From Flavobacteriales bacterium (GTDB lineage: Bacteria > Bacteroidota > Bacteroidia > CAIKAF01): 64,000 bases of DNA. Positions within the stretch are counted from its first letter, which is position 1. Every line of letters begins with the position of its first letter. The notes beneath the pieces were generated by a model that was given only the letters and a program-made list of their open reading frames with translations, did no database searches and had not been told where the DNA came from. Shown one piece after another: positions 7,220 to 16,304 of this stretch. The DNA lies in contig JANWKT010000013.1 in assembly GCA_025451235.1 (NCBI GenBank), positions 1 through 64,000 of the forward strand, in the 5' to 3' direction. Made by a program: the position numbers and the translations under genes.

Positions 7220-8374
7220 CTACTTCAACAAAATGGTCAACTGGTTTTCCAGTTCAGGTCCATGTAAATTCTTGGCAACGATCTTTCCATTCTGGTCGAT
7301 CAAAATATTATAGGGAATAGAACTTACATTGTATAGTTTGGCCGGAGCTGCATCCCAATATTTCAGGTCAGAACCATGTTGCCAAACCAATCCATCGTCT
7401 TTAATGGCTTTTACCCAGGCATCTTTTTGCTGATCAAGACTTACGCCGAAGATGGTAAATCCTTTGCTCTTGAATTTATTATAAGTGGCTACTACATTTG
7501 GGTTTTCCATTCTGCAAGGTCTGCACCAGCTGGCCCAGAAATCGATCAATACATATTTACCCCTGAAATCTTTCAGGGAAATATCTTTATCCTCGGGAGT
7601 TTTCACGGTAAAATCAGGAGCCACTGTACCGGGTGCTAAGAAACTCAGTTGTTCCACTCTTTTGCTCAGGTTGATCACCCATCCATTGGTAGGGAATTTC
7701 TTCATGAGAGATTCATTGATCTTTTTATAGATATCGAGATCGGCATCCGGATTTAAAAATGGAAGTGCTTGCAATACCACAAAATTTTCAGAATGGGTCA
7801 ACGCAAATTCCCTCATATAGGTGGCTCTCTTTTTGGTAACATCATCAAAGATCATTTGGCCTTCCTGCTGGTTGAATTTATCCGGGGTTTCCTGGTAGAT
7901 CTTGTTCAACGAGTCAATGGTTTTTTCTCCTTTGAGGATATATGCATTGATCTCTTGTAAAAGGTCGGTTTCTTTACTTCCACTGATCTTAAAATCGCTG
8001 TTCATAGCTTTCCCATCCGCCTCGATCGTTAGTTTTTCACTGGAATCGCTGATGAAAACAATTACATTCGCCGGCGACGCATACATATTGGAAGCTTGTT
8101 CCTTTCCCAATCGCAAGCGGTAATAGTTGATCCGGCGTGCTGGCTTGTTGATGGTGAAGGACCCGTCCTTTTTTATTTTAACGGAGTCGATCAATACGAT
8201 CTTCTCTGGGGTGAGCTCTTCGAAATACAAGGTTTGTTCTTCTCCGTTCTTAATCGTGCCGGAAATATAATTACTTCCACCACCTTTTCCGGTAGATCCG
8301 CAACCTGCGATCAGAAGGGCTGCAACAGCCATCAACCCGAATTTTTTTACCATAACTGTTCTCATTTTATACAT
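7220..8374 (-). CDS. TlpA-like thioredoxin-fold lipoprotein
   Basis: A 384-aa envelope protein. The signal region MVKKFGLMAVAALLIAGC ends in a lipobox, so the ATG at 8353 is an alternative start that gives a cleaner signal. Residues ~30-230 are the DUF4369-type beta domain plus helices often found in Bacteroidota. Residues ~245-384 are a TlpA/AhpC-TSA thioredoxin domain with active-site WCRPC (in LIDFWASWCRPC). The expected role is thiol-disulfide exchange in the periplasm, such as cytochrome maturation or reduction of secreted proteins. Its start overlaps the 3' end of gatB by 8 bp, so the two are probably co-transcribed. Confidence 0.85.
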   Translation of the reverse strand: MYKMRTVMVKKFGLMAVAALLIAGCGSTGKGGGSNYISGTIKNGEEQTLYFEELTPEKIVLIDSVKIKKDGSFTINKPARRINYYRLRLGKEQASNMYASPANVIVFISDSSEKLTIEADGKAMNSDFKISGSKETDLLQEINAYILKGEKTIDSLNKIYQETPDKFNQQEGQMIFDDVTKKRATYMREFALTHSENFVVLQALPFLNPDADLDIYKKINESLMKKFPTNGWVINLSKRVEQLSFLAPGTVAPDFTVKTPEDKDISLKDFRGKYVLIDFWASWCRPCRMENPNVVATYNKFKSKGFTIFGVSLDQQKDAWVKAIKDDGLVWQHGSDLKYWDAAPAKLYNVSSIPYNILIDQNGKIVAKNLHGPELENQLTILLK

Positions 8375-9818
8375 CTAGTTTTTTCTTTAAGATCTCTGTA
8401 GCCACTTTAGGATCTGCTTTTCCTCCCGAAGCTTTCATTACTTCACCCATGAACATTCCCAACAAACCTTTCTTACCTTCTTTATACTCCATCACCTTGG
8501 CAGGGAATTTAGCCAATACTTCATCTACCAGCGGCTCTATGGCCGAACTGTCGGATTCCTGGATCAGGTTCAATTGTTGGGCAATGGTAAGTGGGTCGGC
8601 CGTTGGATTTTTAACGATCTCCACAAAAATTTGTTGTGCAGCTGAACTACTTACTTTGCCGCTATCGATCAATGCGATCATATCAGCGATCGTAGTAGGT
8701 TTTACTTCAAACCTCTTAATATCCAATCCATTTTCATTCAGGTACGATTTAATATGTACCATCATCCAGTTAGAGGCCGCTTTTACATTGGTGGTATGTT
8801 GAATGATCTCTTCAAAATACAATGCTTCATATTTATTATCCGTGAGGATATATGCATCGTATTCAGGTAACTTTAATTCCTGGGTATATTTTCTAAAAAG
8901 CTCATCCGGTAAAGGAGGCATGGTGGACTTGATCTCTGCAATTTTTTCCTGTGTAATAAAAATAGGAGGGAGGTCTGGTTCTGGAAAATACCTATAGTCA
9001 TGCGCCGATTCTTTGCTTCGCATGGCACTGGTAGTTCCGGTAGCTGCGTCAAAATTCCTGGTTTCCTGAACAATGGTCTCTCCTCTTTCCACACAATCTA
9101 TCTGCCTTTTCATTTCATGTTCAATGGCCTTTTGCACATGTCGCATGGAATTCATATTCTTTACCTCCACTCTTTTGCCATAGGTCGTGGCTCCTTTTAA
9201 TCTTACGGATATATTGGCATCACAACGCAAGGATCCTTCTTCCATGTTTCCATCACAAATTTCTAGATGGCGGACGATCTTGCGTATTTCGGTTAGGTAA
9301 TTATAAGCTTCTTTCGAGGTCCGGATATCCGGTTTGGATACGATCTCTACCAGGGGAACACCGGCACGGTTCAAATCGATCAAGGTATCATAAGGGTCCT
9401 GGTCGTGCATGGATTTTCCTGCATCCTCTTCTACATGGATCCTTTCCAGCTCTATCTTTTTATCCTTTCCGTTGTCATCCTTGATGATCACATAGCCATT
9501 GTTGCAAATAGGGGTTTTATCCTGGGTGATCTGATAACCTTTGGGTAGATCCGCGTAGAAATAATTTTTACGGGCAAATTGGTTTTCATACCGGATATCA
9601 CATTTTAATGCCAGCCCAAGTAAAATAGCATATTCCAGTGTCTTCTCGTTCATAACGGGTAAGGCTCCGGGTAAACCTAAAGAAGTAGGGCTGGTATGCG
9701 TATTCGGATTTCCACCATATTCGGCAGAATCGGCAGAATAAGCCTTGCTTTGGGTCAATAGCTGGGCATGCACTTCAAGCCCAACGATCAACTCATATTT
9801 ATCATATACGTCTTGCAT
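8367..9818 (-). CDS. gatB: Asp-tRNA(Asn)/Glu-tRNA(Gln) amidotransferase subunit B
   Basis: A 483-aa protein, the usual length for GatB. It is the kinase/tRNA-binding subunit of GatCAB, which converts mischarged Glu-tRNA(Gln) or Asp-tRNA(Asn) to the amide. YELIVGLEVHAQL at the N-terminus, the ARKNYFYADLPKGYQITQ block, and the C-terminal YqeY-like tail (KGLLGMFMGEVMKASGGKADP) are diagnostic. The start is set at the ATG at 9818 (MQDVYDKYELIVGLEV); upstream frame to 9911 runs through the promoter and the divergent gene. gatA and gatC are not in this window. Confidence 0.95.
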   Translation of the reverse strand: MQDVYDKYELIVGLEVHAQLLTQSKAYSADSAEYGGNPNTHTSPTSLGLPGALPVMNEKTLEYAILLGLALKCDIRYENQFARKNYFYADLPKGYQITQDKTPICNNGYVIIKDDNGKDKKIELERIHVEEDAGKSMHDQDPYDTLIDLNRAGVPLVEIVSKPDIRTSKEAYNYLTEIRKIVRHLEICDGNMEEGSLRCDANISVRLKGATTYGKRVEVKNMNSMRHVQKAIEHEMKRQIDCVERGETIVQETRNFDAATGTTSAMRSKESAHDYRYFPEPDLPPIFITQEKIAEIKSTMPPLPDELFRKYTQELKLPEYDAYILTDNKYEALYFEEIIQHTTNVKAASNWMMVHIKSYLNENGLDIKRFEVKPTTIADMIALIDSGKVSSSAAQQIFVEIVKNPTADPLTIAQQLNLIQESDSSAIEPLVDEVLAKFPAKVMEYKEGKKGLLGMFMGEVMKASGGKADPKVATEILKKKLDV

Positions 9819-9825
9819 AATTCCG

Positions 9826-9841
9826 TAAGGGGGCAAAGATG
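9826..9841 (-). promoter_or_regulatory. gatB promoter, extended -7 element
   Basis: On the minus strand CATCTTTG fits the Bacteroidota -7 element TAnnTTTG with one mismatch. The following bases give ATCTTTGCCCCCTTA (9840 to 9826), which is exactly repeated upstream of ileS. The gatB ATG follows within 8 nt, so the transcript leader is very short. Confidence 0.6.
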
Positions 9842-9878
9842 CAAAAAAACAGGGTGAAAAAGAAATGGGATAAAGGCC

Positions 9879-9886
9879 TATCTTTG
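9879..9886 (+). promoter_or_regulatory. Promoter -7 element for the GT-C gene
   Basis: TATCTTTG matches TAnnTTTG exactly, 8 nt before the ATG at 9895. It faces away from the gatB promoter, making a compact divergent promoter region of about 60 bp. Confidence 0.6.
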
Positions 9887-9894
9887 GGTTGTTT

Positions 9895-11448
9895 ATGTAC
9901 TCTTTAACCATCCGTCATAAGTTATTTTCATGGGTCTTTTTTGCGGCTTTGGTTGCCCTTTGCTTATTTATTTATAAGGATTATGGAATGAGCTGGGACG
10001 AACCTATTCAGCATGAAATAGGCCAGGAAGCTTATAAATATATTCATCATCAAGACAACGAGTACCTCCAGATGAAAGACAAGGTATATGGAGTGGTGTT
10101 CGAGTTAGGATTGATCTATACAACCAACCTCCTGGGTTTGGAAGAAGAAAGGGAGATCTTTCACTTCCGCCATTTTGCGTATTTCCTTCTTTTTGCCTTT
10201 GCCTGCTTTGTTTTTTTTAGGCTTAATTTAAAACTATTTAAGAATGTATGGATCGCTTTAATAGCTACCCTGGCCTTGGTACTCTGTCCGAGGATCTTCG
10301 GCCATGCGTTTATCAATCCCAAGGATGTTCCCTTTTTGAGCATGTATATCATTAGTTTCCATGCCTTTCATAATTACTTGCTGAAACCCGGTTATAAAAC
10401 CTTGCTCATTACTGCTATTTGTATCGGCCTGCTCATCAATTTCAGGATCATGGGGGTGGTTTTACTGGGCACGGTTTTGTTTTTTATTACATGGTTATGG
10501 ATAAAAGAAAAAAAGAAAAAATATTTTTTTCATTTGCTTACTTTTTCCTTCTCTGCAGTTTTAGTAACCTATACGGTTTGGCCCTATTTATGGAATGATC
10601 CGTTGAACAATTTTGCAGAAGCTTTTTCATCCATGTCTAAATTTCCATGGGATGGAGAAATGCTGTTCAATGGGAAAGTGATCCGGGCTGGAAAATATCC
10701 GGTGGCCGATTATTTTTTTACCTGGATAACGATTTCCGTTCCCCTCTTGTATTTATTCATTGGATTGGCAGGTATGCTTAGCTTCCTGGTACGATCAGCT
10801 GCGAAACCCAGGAAGGTATTCGATAGTCCGCAGAAAATAATGGGCTGGACATTCATCCTGAGTTCAGTGGGACCCTTGATGGCAGTGATGGTATTGCAAT
10901 CTACCTTATATGATGATTGGAGGCAACTTTACTTTATATATCCTGGATTTATTGTTTTTGTAGGCTATGCATTTTTCTATTTACGTGAATGGAAACCTCG
11001 TCTTGCCAGGATAGGGATGTTGGTATGTTTTGCTTATTTTATTTTGATCGGTTATCGGATGTATCAGCTACATCCTTATGAGCATGTATATTTCAGTGAA
11101 GCCATTTCGCACCAGGAAAATTATTTACAGCATCATTACGACCTTGATTATTGGGGAACCAGCTTTTATGAAGGGTTGTCGTATATAGCCAAAACCGACC
11201 CCTCGGATACCATCCCTATTTTTGTTTTTCATGAACCTTTGCGAAAAAACAGTATGTTATTACCTTTAAAGGATCGTAAACGTTTTATATTTTCAAAAAC
11301 AATGACGGTTGAAAGAGCAAAATATTATCTGACCACCTATAGGTATGATTATCCGGACCTCATTGGAACTGCCAATTTTGGCAAGATCTATTATGAGGTG
11401 AAAAGACAAAACAGTGTTATTTTAAAAGTCTGGACGCATCAGGAATGA
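9895..11448 (+). CDS. GT-C fold membrane glycosyltransferase (GT39-like)
   Basis: A 517-aa integral membrane protein with about ten membrane segments. The first periplasmic loop begins YGMSWDEPIQHEIG; an acidic residue in this loop is the catalytic feature of GT-C enzymes such as ArnT/PMT and related families, which use polyprenyl-phosphate sugars. The substrate cannot be told. The ATG at 9895 is chosen over a TTG two codons upstream. It overlaps the following GT2 gene by 4 bp; a GT2 that makes polyprenyl-phosphate sugar next to a GT-C enzyme that uses it is a common pairing, which supports the call. Confidence 0.75.
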   Translation: MYSLTIRHKLFSWVFFAALVALCLFIYKDYGMSWDEPIQHEIGQEAYKYIHHQDNEYLQMKDKVYGVVFELGLIYTTNLLGLEEEREIFHFRHFAYFLLFAFACFVFFRLNLKLFKNVWIALIATLALVLCPRIFGHAFINPKDVPFLSMYIISFHAFHNYLLKPGYKTLLITAICIGLLINFRIMGVVLLGTVLFFITWLWIKEKKKKYFFHLLTFSFSAVLVTYTVWPYLWNDPLNNFAEAFSSMSKFPWDGEMLFNGKVIRAGKYPVADYFFTWITISVPLLYLFIGLAGMLSFLVRSAAKPRKVFDSPQKIMGWTFILSSVGPLMAVMVLQSTLYDDWRQLYFIYPGFIVFVGYAFFYLREWKPRLARIGMLVCFAYFILIGYRMYQLHPYEHVYFSEAISHQENYLQHHYDLDYWGTSFYEGLSYIAKTDPSDTIPIFVFHEPLRKNSMLLPLKDRKRFIFSKTMTVERAKYYLTTYRYDYPDLIGTANFGKIYYEVKRQNSVILKVWTHQE

Positions 11449-12170
11449 AATATACATCTGTCATCATTATTCCCTGCTACAATGAATATGCACGGTTGCC
11501 GGTGGATAGTTTTATCGACCATTTAAAACTCCACCCTCATCATGCCTGCTGTTTTGTAAACGACGGAAGTACGGATAAAACCAAGGAACTGTTGAACACC
11601 ATTCAAGCTGAATGTTCCAATGCCCGTATCGTTAGTTTGGGTAAAAACGCCGGTAAAGCGTCAGCAGTAAAACATGGGATGGATGATGCTCTCCAACATA
11701 TAGAAGCTGATTTCTACGGTTATATGGATGCAGACCTGGCTACTCCCTTGTCGTTTATTTCGGTGATGGAGGAAGCATTGAAAAAAGACCAGCATATATG
11801 CATGATCTTTGGATCAAGACAATTGGCGGAGAAACAATCGGTAGAAAGAAAAAAATTCAGGCACTTAGCAGGTAGGTTTGTTTCAGGTATGATCAATTGG
11901 ACGCTGGGTAAAAAATATGGAGATACCCAATGCGGAGCCAAATTATTTACAAAAGAAGGAGCCCAGCTGGGTTTCAGTCAACCGTTTATTTCATCCTGGA
12001 TCTTCGATGTGGAGATCATCAAGAGATTGCAGCTTCAAATAAAAAAGGGGGATGAAAAGATCAAAGAAATTCCAGTAAGTCAGTGGAAGGATGTTGGGAA
12101 CAGTAAAGTAAGCAGCTCCTATTTTATAAAAATGTGTTGGGAGATCGTTCGGATCAAAAAAATGAAATAG
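11445..12170 (+). CDS. GT2 family glycosyltransferase (polyprenyl-phosphate sugar synthase-like)
   Basis: A 241-aa cytoplasmic GT-A enzyme of the dolichyl-phosphate mannose/glucose synthase type. SVIIIPCYNEYARLP starts the fold, FVNDGSTDKT is the nucleotide-sugar site, and GYMDADLATPL carries the DxD metal motif. GDTQCGAKLFTK and WIFDVEIIKRL are conserved in this subgroup. No C-terminal membrane segments are seen, so it would act at the membrane surface. The ATGA overlap with the GT-C gene suggests it supplies that enzyme's lipid-linked donor. Confidence 0.85.
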   Translation: MKYTSVIIIPCYNEYARLPVDSFIDHLKLHPHHACCFVNDGSTDKTKELLNTIQAECSNARIVSLGKNAGKASAVKHGMDDALQHIEADFYGYMDADLATPLSFISVMEEALKKDQHICMIFGSRQLAEKQSVERKKFRHLAGRFVSGMINWTLGKKYGDTQCGAKLFTKEGAQLGFSQPFISSWIFDVEIIKRLQLQIKKGDEKIKEIPVSQWKDVGNSKVSSSYFIKMCWEIVRIKKMK

Positions 12171-12171
12171 G

Positions 12172-12984
12172 TCAAATAGAATTCACGAGTTCCTTTATGA
12201 TCAAGGTCATCTTTGGTTCCTGCGCTGCGGCCACTCTTACCACATCTTCATGGGTTACTTTTACGATCCTTCCTTCTACACCCAGATCGGTAATAATGGA
12301 AATGGCAAATACTTTTAAACCGGCATGAACAGCAACAATTACTTCGGGAACCGTGCTCATTCCCACCGCATCACCTCCAAGGATCTTCAGCATTTTATAT
12401 TCTGCAGGCGTTTCTAAACAAGGACCTGATAGGCCCACGTATACTCCTTTGCTTAATTTGATATTGTTGGCGTTGGCAATTTCAAATGCTTTTTCGATCC
12501 AGGATTGATGATAAGCTGCACTCATGTCGGGAAAACGAACACCCAATGCAGGATTGTTTTGTCCATGTAAAGGACTTTCAGGAAATAAATTGATATGATC
12601 GCGGATGACCATGAGCTCGCCGATCTCAAAATTTTCATTCATTCCACCTGCGGCATTGCTGATGATGAGATTTTTAATTCCAAGTTCTTTCATGACCCTT
12701 ACCGGAAAAGTAACCTGTTTCAAGTCATACCCTTCGTAATAATGGAACCTGCCTTGCATTGCCAATACTTTTTGATTGCCCAGGGTACCATAAATAAGTT
12801 GTCCTTTGTGACCCGCCACAGTGGATAATGGAAAGTTGGGAATCTCCTCGTAAGGAATGGTGACCTCAACATCGATTTCTGAAACCAGGTTACCCAGGCC
12901 GCTGCCTAAAATAATACCGGTTTGAACAGGTGCACTAAACTTGTGCTGTAGATAACTGGAGGCCTGGCGAATTTGCTCTAACAT
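12172..12984 (-). CDS. punA: Purine nucleoside phosphorylase
   Basis: A 270-aa enzyme of purine salvage, cleaving inosine or guanosine with phosphate. GIILGSGLGNL is the phosphate-binding loop, GRFHYYEGYD, ISNAAGGMNENFEIGELMVI and GDAVGMSTVPEVIVA are signature blocks of the trimeric PNP family. Length fits the family. The start at 12984 lies 50 bp inside the end of lpxK on the same strand, so the two are likely co-transcribed with punA second. Confidence 0.92.
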   Translation of the reverse strand: MLEQIRQASSYLQHKFSAPVQTGIILGSGLGNLVSEIDVEVTIPYEEIPNFPLSTVAGHKGQLIYGTLGNQKVLAMQGRFHYYEGYDLKQVTFPVRVMKELGIKNLIISNAAGGMNENFEIGELMVIRDHINLFPESPLHGQNNPALGVRFPDMSAAYHQSWIEKAFEIANANNIKLSKGVYVGLSGPCLETPAEYKMLKILGGDAVGMSTVPEVIVAVHAGLKVFAISIITDLGVEGRIVKVTHEDVVRVAAAQEPKMTLIIKELVNSI

Positions 12985-14038
12985 AATCTAAGATGCCTGA
13001 TTTAAAGGTTTTGTATTCATCATGGTGGAACCAGGCTTCAATGCTAATAAAAAATATTGGGATTTCTTTATAAATATCTTTTAAAGATGGATACATCAAT
13101 CTCATGGCATCCTTTTCGGTAGTCAATACGATTTTATTTTCTCCAGGTATTTTATGGTAGGCATCCACCATTTTTTGAACATCCACAGGGTTATAAGAAT
13201 GATGGTCTTTGAAAGCAATATGCTCCACATGCTTGAAACCTTTTTTAAGATGATCTACCAATGGATCAGGATTGGCAATACCGGTTACCAGGAGTACACT
13301 GTAATTTCTTTCGGCATAATAGGTTTTATCGAAAAGACAGGGCTTGCCATCGTCTACCAAGCTATAGAGCCCCCCATATTTCATATAGGTAAAAAATATT
13401 TTTTTCTTTTTCTCCGGATCTATTTTTTCCCTGGCATGTCTTTTTTCCATCGGACTAAAGAATTCCGGCGTCTTAGTGATAATGATCACATCGGCCCTTT
13501 CCATTCCTTTTTTACTTTCACGCAGGTTACCGGCAGGAAGAAAGAAATCTTTCCTGTCGATGTCTTTATGATCAATCAATAAAATGGAATGACCTGGCTT
13601 TACTGCCCGATGTTGAAACCCATCGTCCATGATCACAACTTTTATTTCGGGATGTGTATTGAAAATATGATTGATCCCTTCCACCCGGTCTTTATTTACT
13701 ACTACCAGGTTATTACTATGTTTGAGTTTGATCTGTTTAGGTTCATCACCCACTTCAGCAGCCGAATGTTCCACTTTCACTTCGATGAGTTCGGTTGTTT
13801 GCCTCTTATAGCCCCGGCTTAATACTGCGGAGCGGATCCTTTCGGCATTGAATAAATCTACCAGCATTTCAGTATGGGGCGTTTTACCAGTGCCTCCTGT
13901 AGTAAGGTTGCCAACAACGATGACCGGTTTTTCGAATTCTGTGGAGGATAGCTTACCTGAATCGTACATGCGGTTTCTCATGCCGACCACCGCGCCATAG
14001 ACGGGTGAAAAGGGTAATAATAGCTTCCTTAACTTCAT
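12935..14038 (-). CDS. lpxK: Tetraacyldisaccharide 4'-kinase
   Basis: A 367-aa inner-membrane-associated kinase that phosphorylates the lipid A precursor DSMP to lipid IVA. GNLTTGGTGKTP at ~43-54 is the family's P-loop, followed by SRGYKR, GDEPKQIKLKH and IMDDGFQHR, all conserved. It shows that the organism makes lipid A, hence has a lipopolysaccharide outer membrane. Its 3' end overlaps punA by 50 bp, an unusually long same-strand overlap. The C-terminal tail from residue ~350 (VRANSPGLQLSTAQV) lies in the overlap and is not conserved as far as I can tell. Confidence 0.93.
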   Translation of the reverse strand: MKLRKLLLPFSPVYGAVVGMRNRMYDSGKLSSTEFEKPVIVVGNLTTGGTGKTPHTEMLVDLFNAERIRSAVLSRGYKRQTTELIEVKVEHSAAEVGDEPKQIKLKHSNNLVVVNKDRVEGINHIFNTHPEIKVVIMDDGFQHRAVKPGHSILLIDHKDIDRKDFFLPAGNLRESKKGMERADVIIITKTPEFFSPMEKRHAREKIDPEKKKKIFFTYMKYGGLYSLVDDGKPCLFDKTYYAERNYSVLLVTGIANPDPLVDHLKKGFKHVEHIAFKDHHSYNPVDVQKMVDAYHKIPGENKIVLTTEKDAMRLMYPSLKDIYKEIPIFFISIEAWFHHDEYKTFKSGILDYVRANSPGLQLSTAQV

Positions 14039-14192
14039 GCTTGGCAGGTATAGCTCAAAATAAGCTATAATATTAAACGAGAGGGTTTACCAAAAGTTTA
14101 ACTTTTCAAATCTAATATGTTAATAAGGCAGCACCAAGCAATCAGCATTATAATTTCATTAAATCATTTAGCTAATATTTTATCGCAAGAGA

Positions 14193-14290
14193 CACCCCTT
14201 TGGGGTGGTTCAGGGTTCAATTGGTTCAAAGTTCAAAAGGGCCCAGGAAGCTCACCCATCCGCTTAGGCAACTTTGAATCTTGAACTTTA
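14193..14290. repeat. Hairpins in the lpxK-nif3 spacer, including a TTCAAAG word hairpin
   Basis: Spacer 14039-14360 has no gene. CACCCC/GGGGTG (14193-14207) forms a 6-bp stem with a 3-nt loop. Next, GTTCAA..TTCAAAGTT (14215-14233) pairs with AACTTTGAA..TTGAAC (14270-14286). The arms are built from one short repeated word, TTCAA(A)G, which also makes up the hairpin at 50098-50186. Confidence 0.6.
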
Positions 14291-14360
14291 CGATCCATGG
14301 CTCGGCTTTAGCAACTCAGGTCAAAAAATATATACTTTTAGACCTGAAATTGTAGCCTGT

Positions 14361-15452
14361 ATGAAAGTAAAAGACATCGTTGCTTATCTTGAAAGCATTG
14401 CCCCACCGGCATATCAGGAGGATTATGATAATTCCGGATTGCTGACTTCTCATGACCATGAGATCAAAGGGATCCTGGTATCCTTGGATTGTACTGAACT
14501 TGTCATTGAGGAGGCGATAGAGAAGGGCTGTAATATGGTGGTGGCCCATCATCCCATTGTATTCAGGGGGCTTAAACGTTTTACCGGCAAAAATTATGTG
14601 GAGAGGACCCTGATGAAAGCTATTAAACATGATATTGCCATCTATGCTATCCATACCAACCTGGACAATGTAAGCAATGGAGTAAATGCCAGAATATCAG
14701 AGATCTTGGGTCTTCAAGAGGGGCGGATACTGAGTCCTAAAAAAGGGACCTTGTCTAAATTATTCACTTTTGTTCCTAAGAATTCAGCAGATCAGGTGAG
14801 GTCGGCTCTTTTTGAGGCGGGTGCCGGAAACATAGGGAATTATGATGAATGTAGCTATAACGTGGACGGTTGGGGTACTTTTAAGGCAGGCGAATTGGCT
14901 AACCCCCACGTAGGTAAGGTGAACCTGCAACATCAGGAACCGGAAGTGAAGATCGAAGTAATTTTTCCAACCCATTTACAATCGACCCTGGTGAAAGCAT
15001 TGAAACAAGCCCATCCTTACGAGGAGGTGGCCTTTGATATTATCGGTTTATTGAATGAGAATGGGGAAATAGGGAGTGGAATGATCGGGAAGCTGCCTAA
15101 GCCGGAACCCATTGAGGATTTTCTAAAGAGGGTGAAGAAGGCCTTTGGATGCGGTGTGATCAGGTACTCGGGCACGAAAACCGGGAATGTGGAAAAAGTG
15201 GCTGTATGCGGGGGAGCCGGCTTTTTTCTTTTGCCTGCCGCTATGGGGGCTGGGGCGGATGTGTTTTTAACCGGAGACATTAAATACCATGAGTTTTTTG
15301 ATGCGGAAGATAAGATCGTCCTGGCCGATATCGGGCACTTTGAAAGTGAGCAATTTACGATGGACCTATTGGTAGAGGGACTAAAGAAAAAATTTATTAC
15401 CTTTGCCGTCCTTAAAGTAACTACAAATACAAATCCAGTAAAATACCTTTAA
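14361..15452 (+). CDS. Nif3-like dinuclear metal centre protein (GTP cyclohydrolase-1-type 2-like)
   Basis: A 363-aa protein of the NIF3/YbgI/YqfO family, a toroidal hexamer with a two-metal site. Metal-ligand motifs are visible: VAHHPIVF at ~65-72, HTNLDN at ~100, and GHFESEQF near 320. The length and the ~100-residue insert between the halves (about 130-235, with HPYEEVAFDI) show the YqfO-like form with an inserted PII-like domain. The cellular role is unsettled. The start at 14361 (MKVKDIVAYLE) is the family start; upstream frame is spacer. The zinc-ribbon gene begins 1 bp after its stop, a pairing common across Bacteroidota. Confidence 0.9.
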   Translation: MKVKDIVAYLESIAPPAYQEDYDNSGLLTSHDHEIKGILVSLDCTELVIEEAIEKGCNMVVAHHPIVFRGLKRFTGKNYVERTLMKAIKHDIAIYAIHTNLDNVSNGVNARISEILGLQEGRILSPKKGTLSKLFTFVPKNSADQVRSALFEAGAGNIGNYDECSYNVDGWGTFKAGELANPHVGKVNLQHQEPEVKIEVIFPTHLQSTLVKALKQAHPYEEVAFDIIGLLNENGEIGSGMIGKLPKPEPIEDFLKRVKKAFGCGVIRYSGTKTGNVEKVAVCGGAGFFLLPAAMGAGADVFLTGDIKYHEFFDAEDKIVLADIGHFESEQFTMDLLVEGLKKKFITFAVLKVTTNTNPVKYL

Positions 15453-15453
15453 T

Positions 15454-16242
15454 ATGGCTAAGAAAGAGGCAACCGCTACAAAGGAACTTACAGTAGAACA
15501 AAAATTACGTGCTTTATATGATCTGCAGTTGGTAGACAGCCGTATTGATAAAATCAGGACCATTCGTGGTGAGCTTCCGTTGGAAGTTCAGGATCTGGAA
15601 GATGAGATTGCAGGGTTGGATACCAGGATCCAAAAACAAAAACAGGAATTGACCAACCAGGAAAATGAGATCGTGGGGAAGAAAGCTGCGATTAAAGAAT
15701 CACAGGCCTTGATCAAAAAATACGAATCACAACAACAAAATGTTCGTAACAACCGTGAGTTTGATTCATTGTCAAAAGAAATGGAATTCCAGAACCTGGA
15801 AATTCAGTTAGCGGAAAAAAGGATCAAAGAATTTAAATTTAAAATTGAAGGAGTAAAAGCTGCCATTGATGAGCTTACTAAAAAATACGATGATCGTAAA
15901 AGCGATTTGAAACATAAAAAATCAGAACTGGACGATATCATTGAAGAAACAAAAAAGGAAGAAGATAGCCTACAAAAACTATCCAACGATTTTGAAAAAA
16001 ATATAGAGGACAGATATTTATCTGCCTATAAAAGGATCCGCCATAATTCTTTTAACGGATTAGCAGTGGTGCCTGTAGAGCGTGATAGCTGTGGAGGTTG
16101 TTTCAATAAGATCCCACCGCAAAGACAATTGGACATTGCTCAGCGTAAGAAGATCATTGTTTGCGAACATTGTGGAAGGGTATTGGTGGATTTGGTATTA
16201 GCTTCTGAAGAGCAAGAGAAGATTGATAAAAAGATCAAATAG
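15454..16242 (+). CDS. Coiled-coil zinc-ribbon protein (C4-type, DUF164/CdsZ-like)
   Basis: A 262-aa protein. Residues ~15-190 are a long helical coiled coil rich in E, K and Q, and residues ~205-250 hold a zinc ribbon with two Cys pairs (CGGCFNKI and CEHCGRVL). This is the architecture of the bacterial zf-RING_7/DUF164 proteins, thought to bind nucleic acid or act as a scaffold. It is translationally next to nif3 and likely in one transcript with it. A strong hairpin terminator follows at 16263. Confidence 0.85.
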   Translation: MAKKEATATKELTVEQKLRALYDLQLVDSRIDKIRTIRGELPLEVQDLEDEIAGLDTRIQKQKQELTNQENEIVGKKAAIKESQALIKKYESQQQNVRNNREFDSLSKEMEFQNLEIQLAEKRIKEFKFKIEGVKAAIDELTKKYDDRKSDLKHKKSELDDIIEETKKEEDSLQKLSNDFEKNIEDRYLSAYKRIRHNSFNGLAVVPVERDSCGGCFNKIPPQRQLDIAQRKKIIVCEHCGRVLVDLVLASEEQEKIDKKIK

Positions 16243-16262
16243 TTTTTTTTAAATATTTGAAG

Positions 16263-16290
16263 AGCCTCAACATTCGTTGGGGCTTTTTTA
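16263..16290 (+). terminator. Rho-independent terminator after nif3-zinc ribbon operon
   Basis: AGCCTCAAC pairs with GTTGGGGCT (one G-T pair) over ATTC, followed by a run of T. Confidence 0.8.
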
Positions 16291-16304
16291 TTTGTAGGGC
16301 TCCT

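Noticed and set aside
8975..9094. Short ORFs on both strands within gatB
   Set aside because: Shadows of a conserved housekeeping gene.
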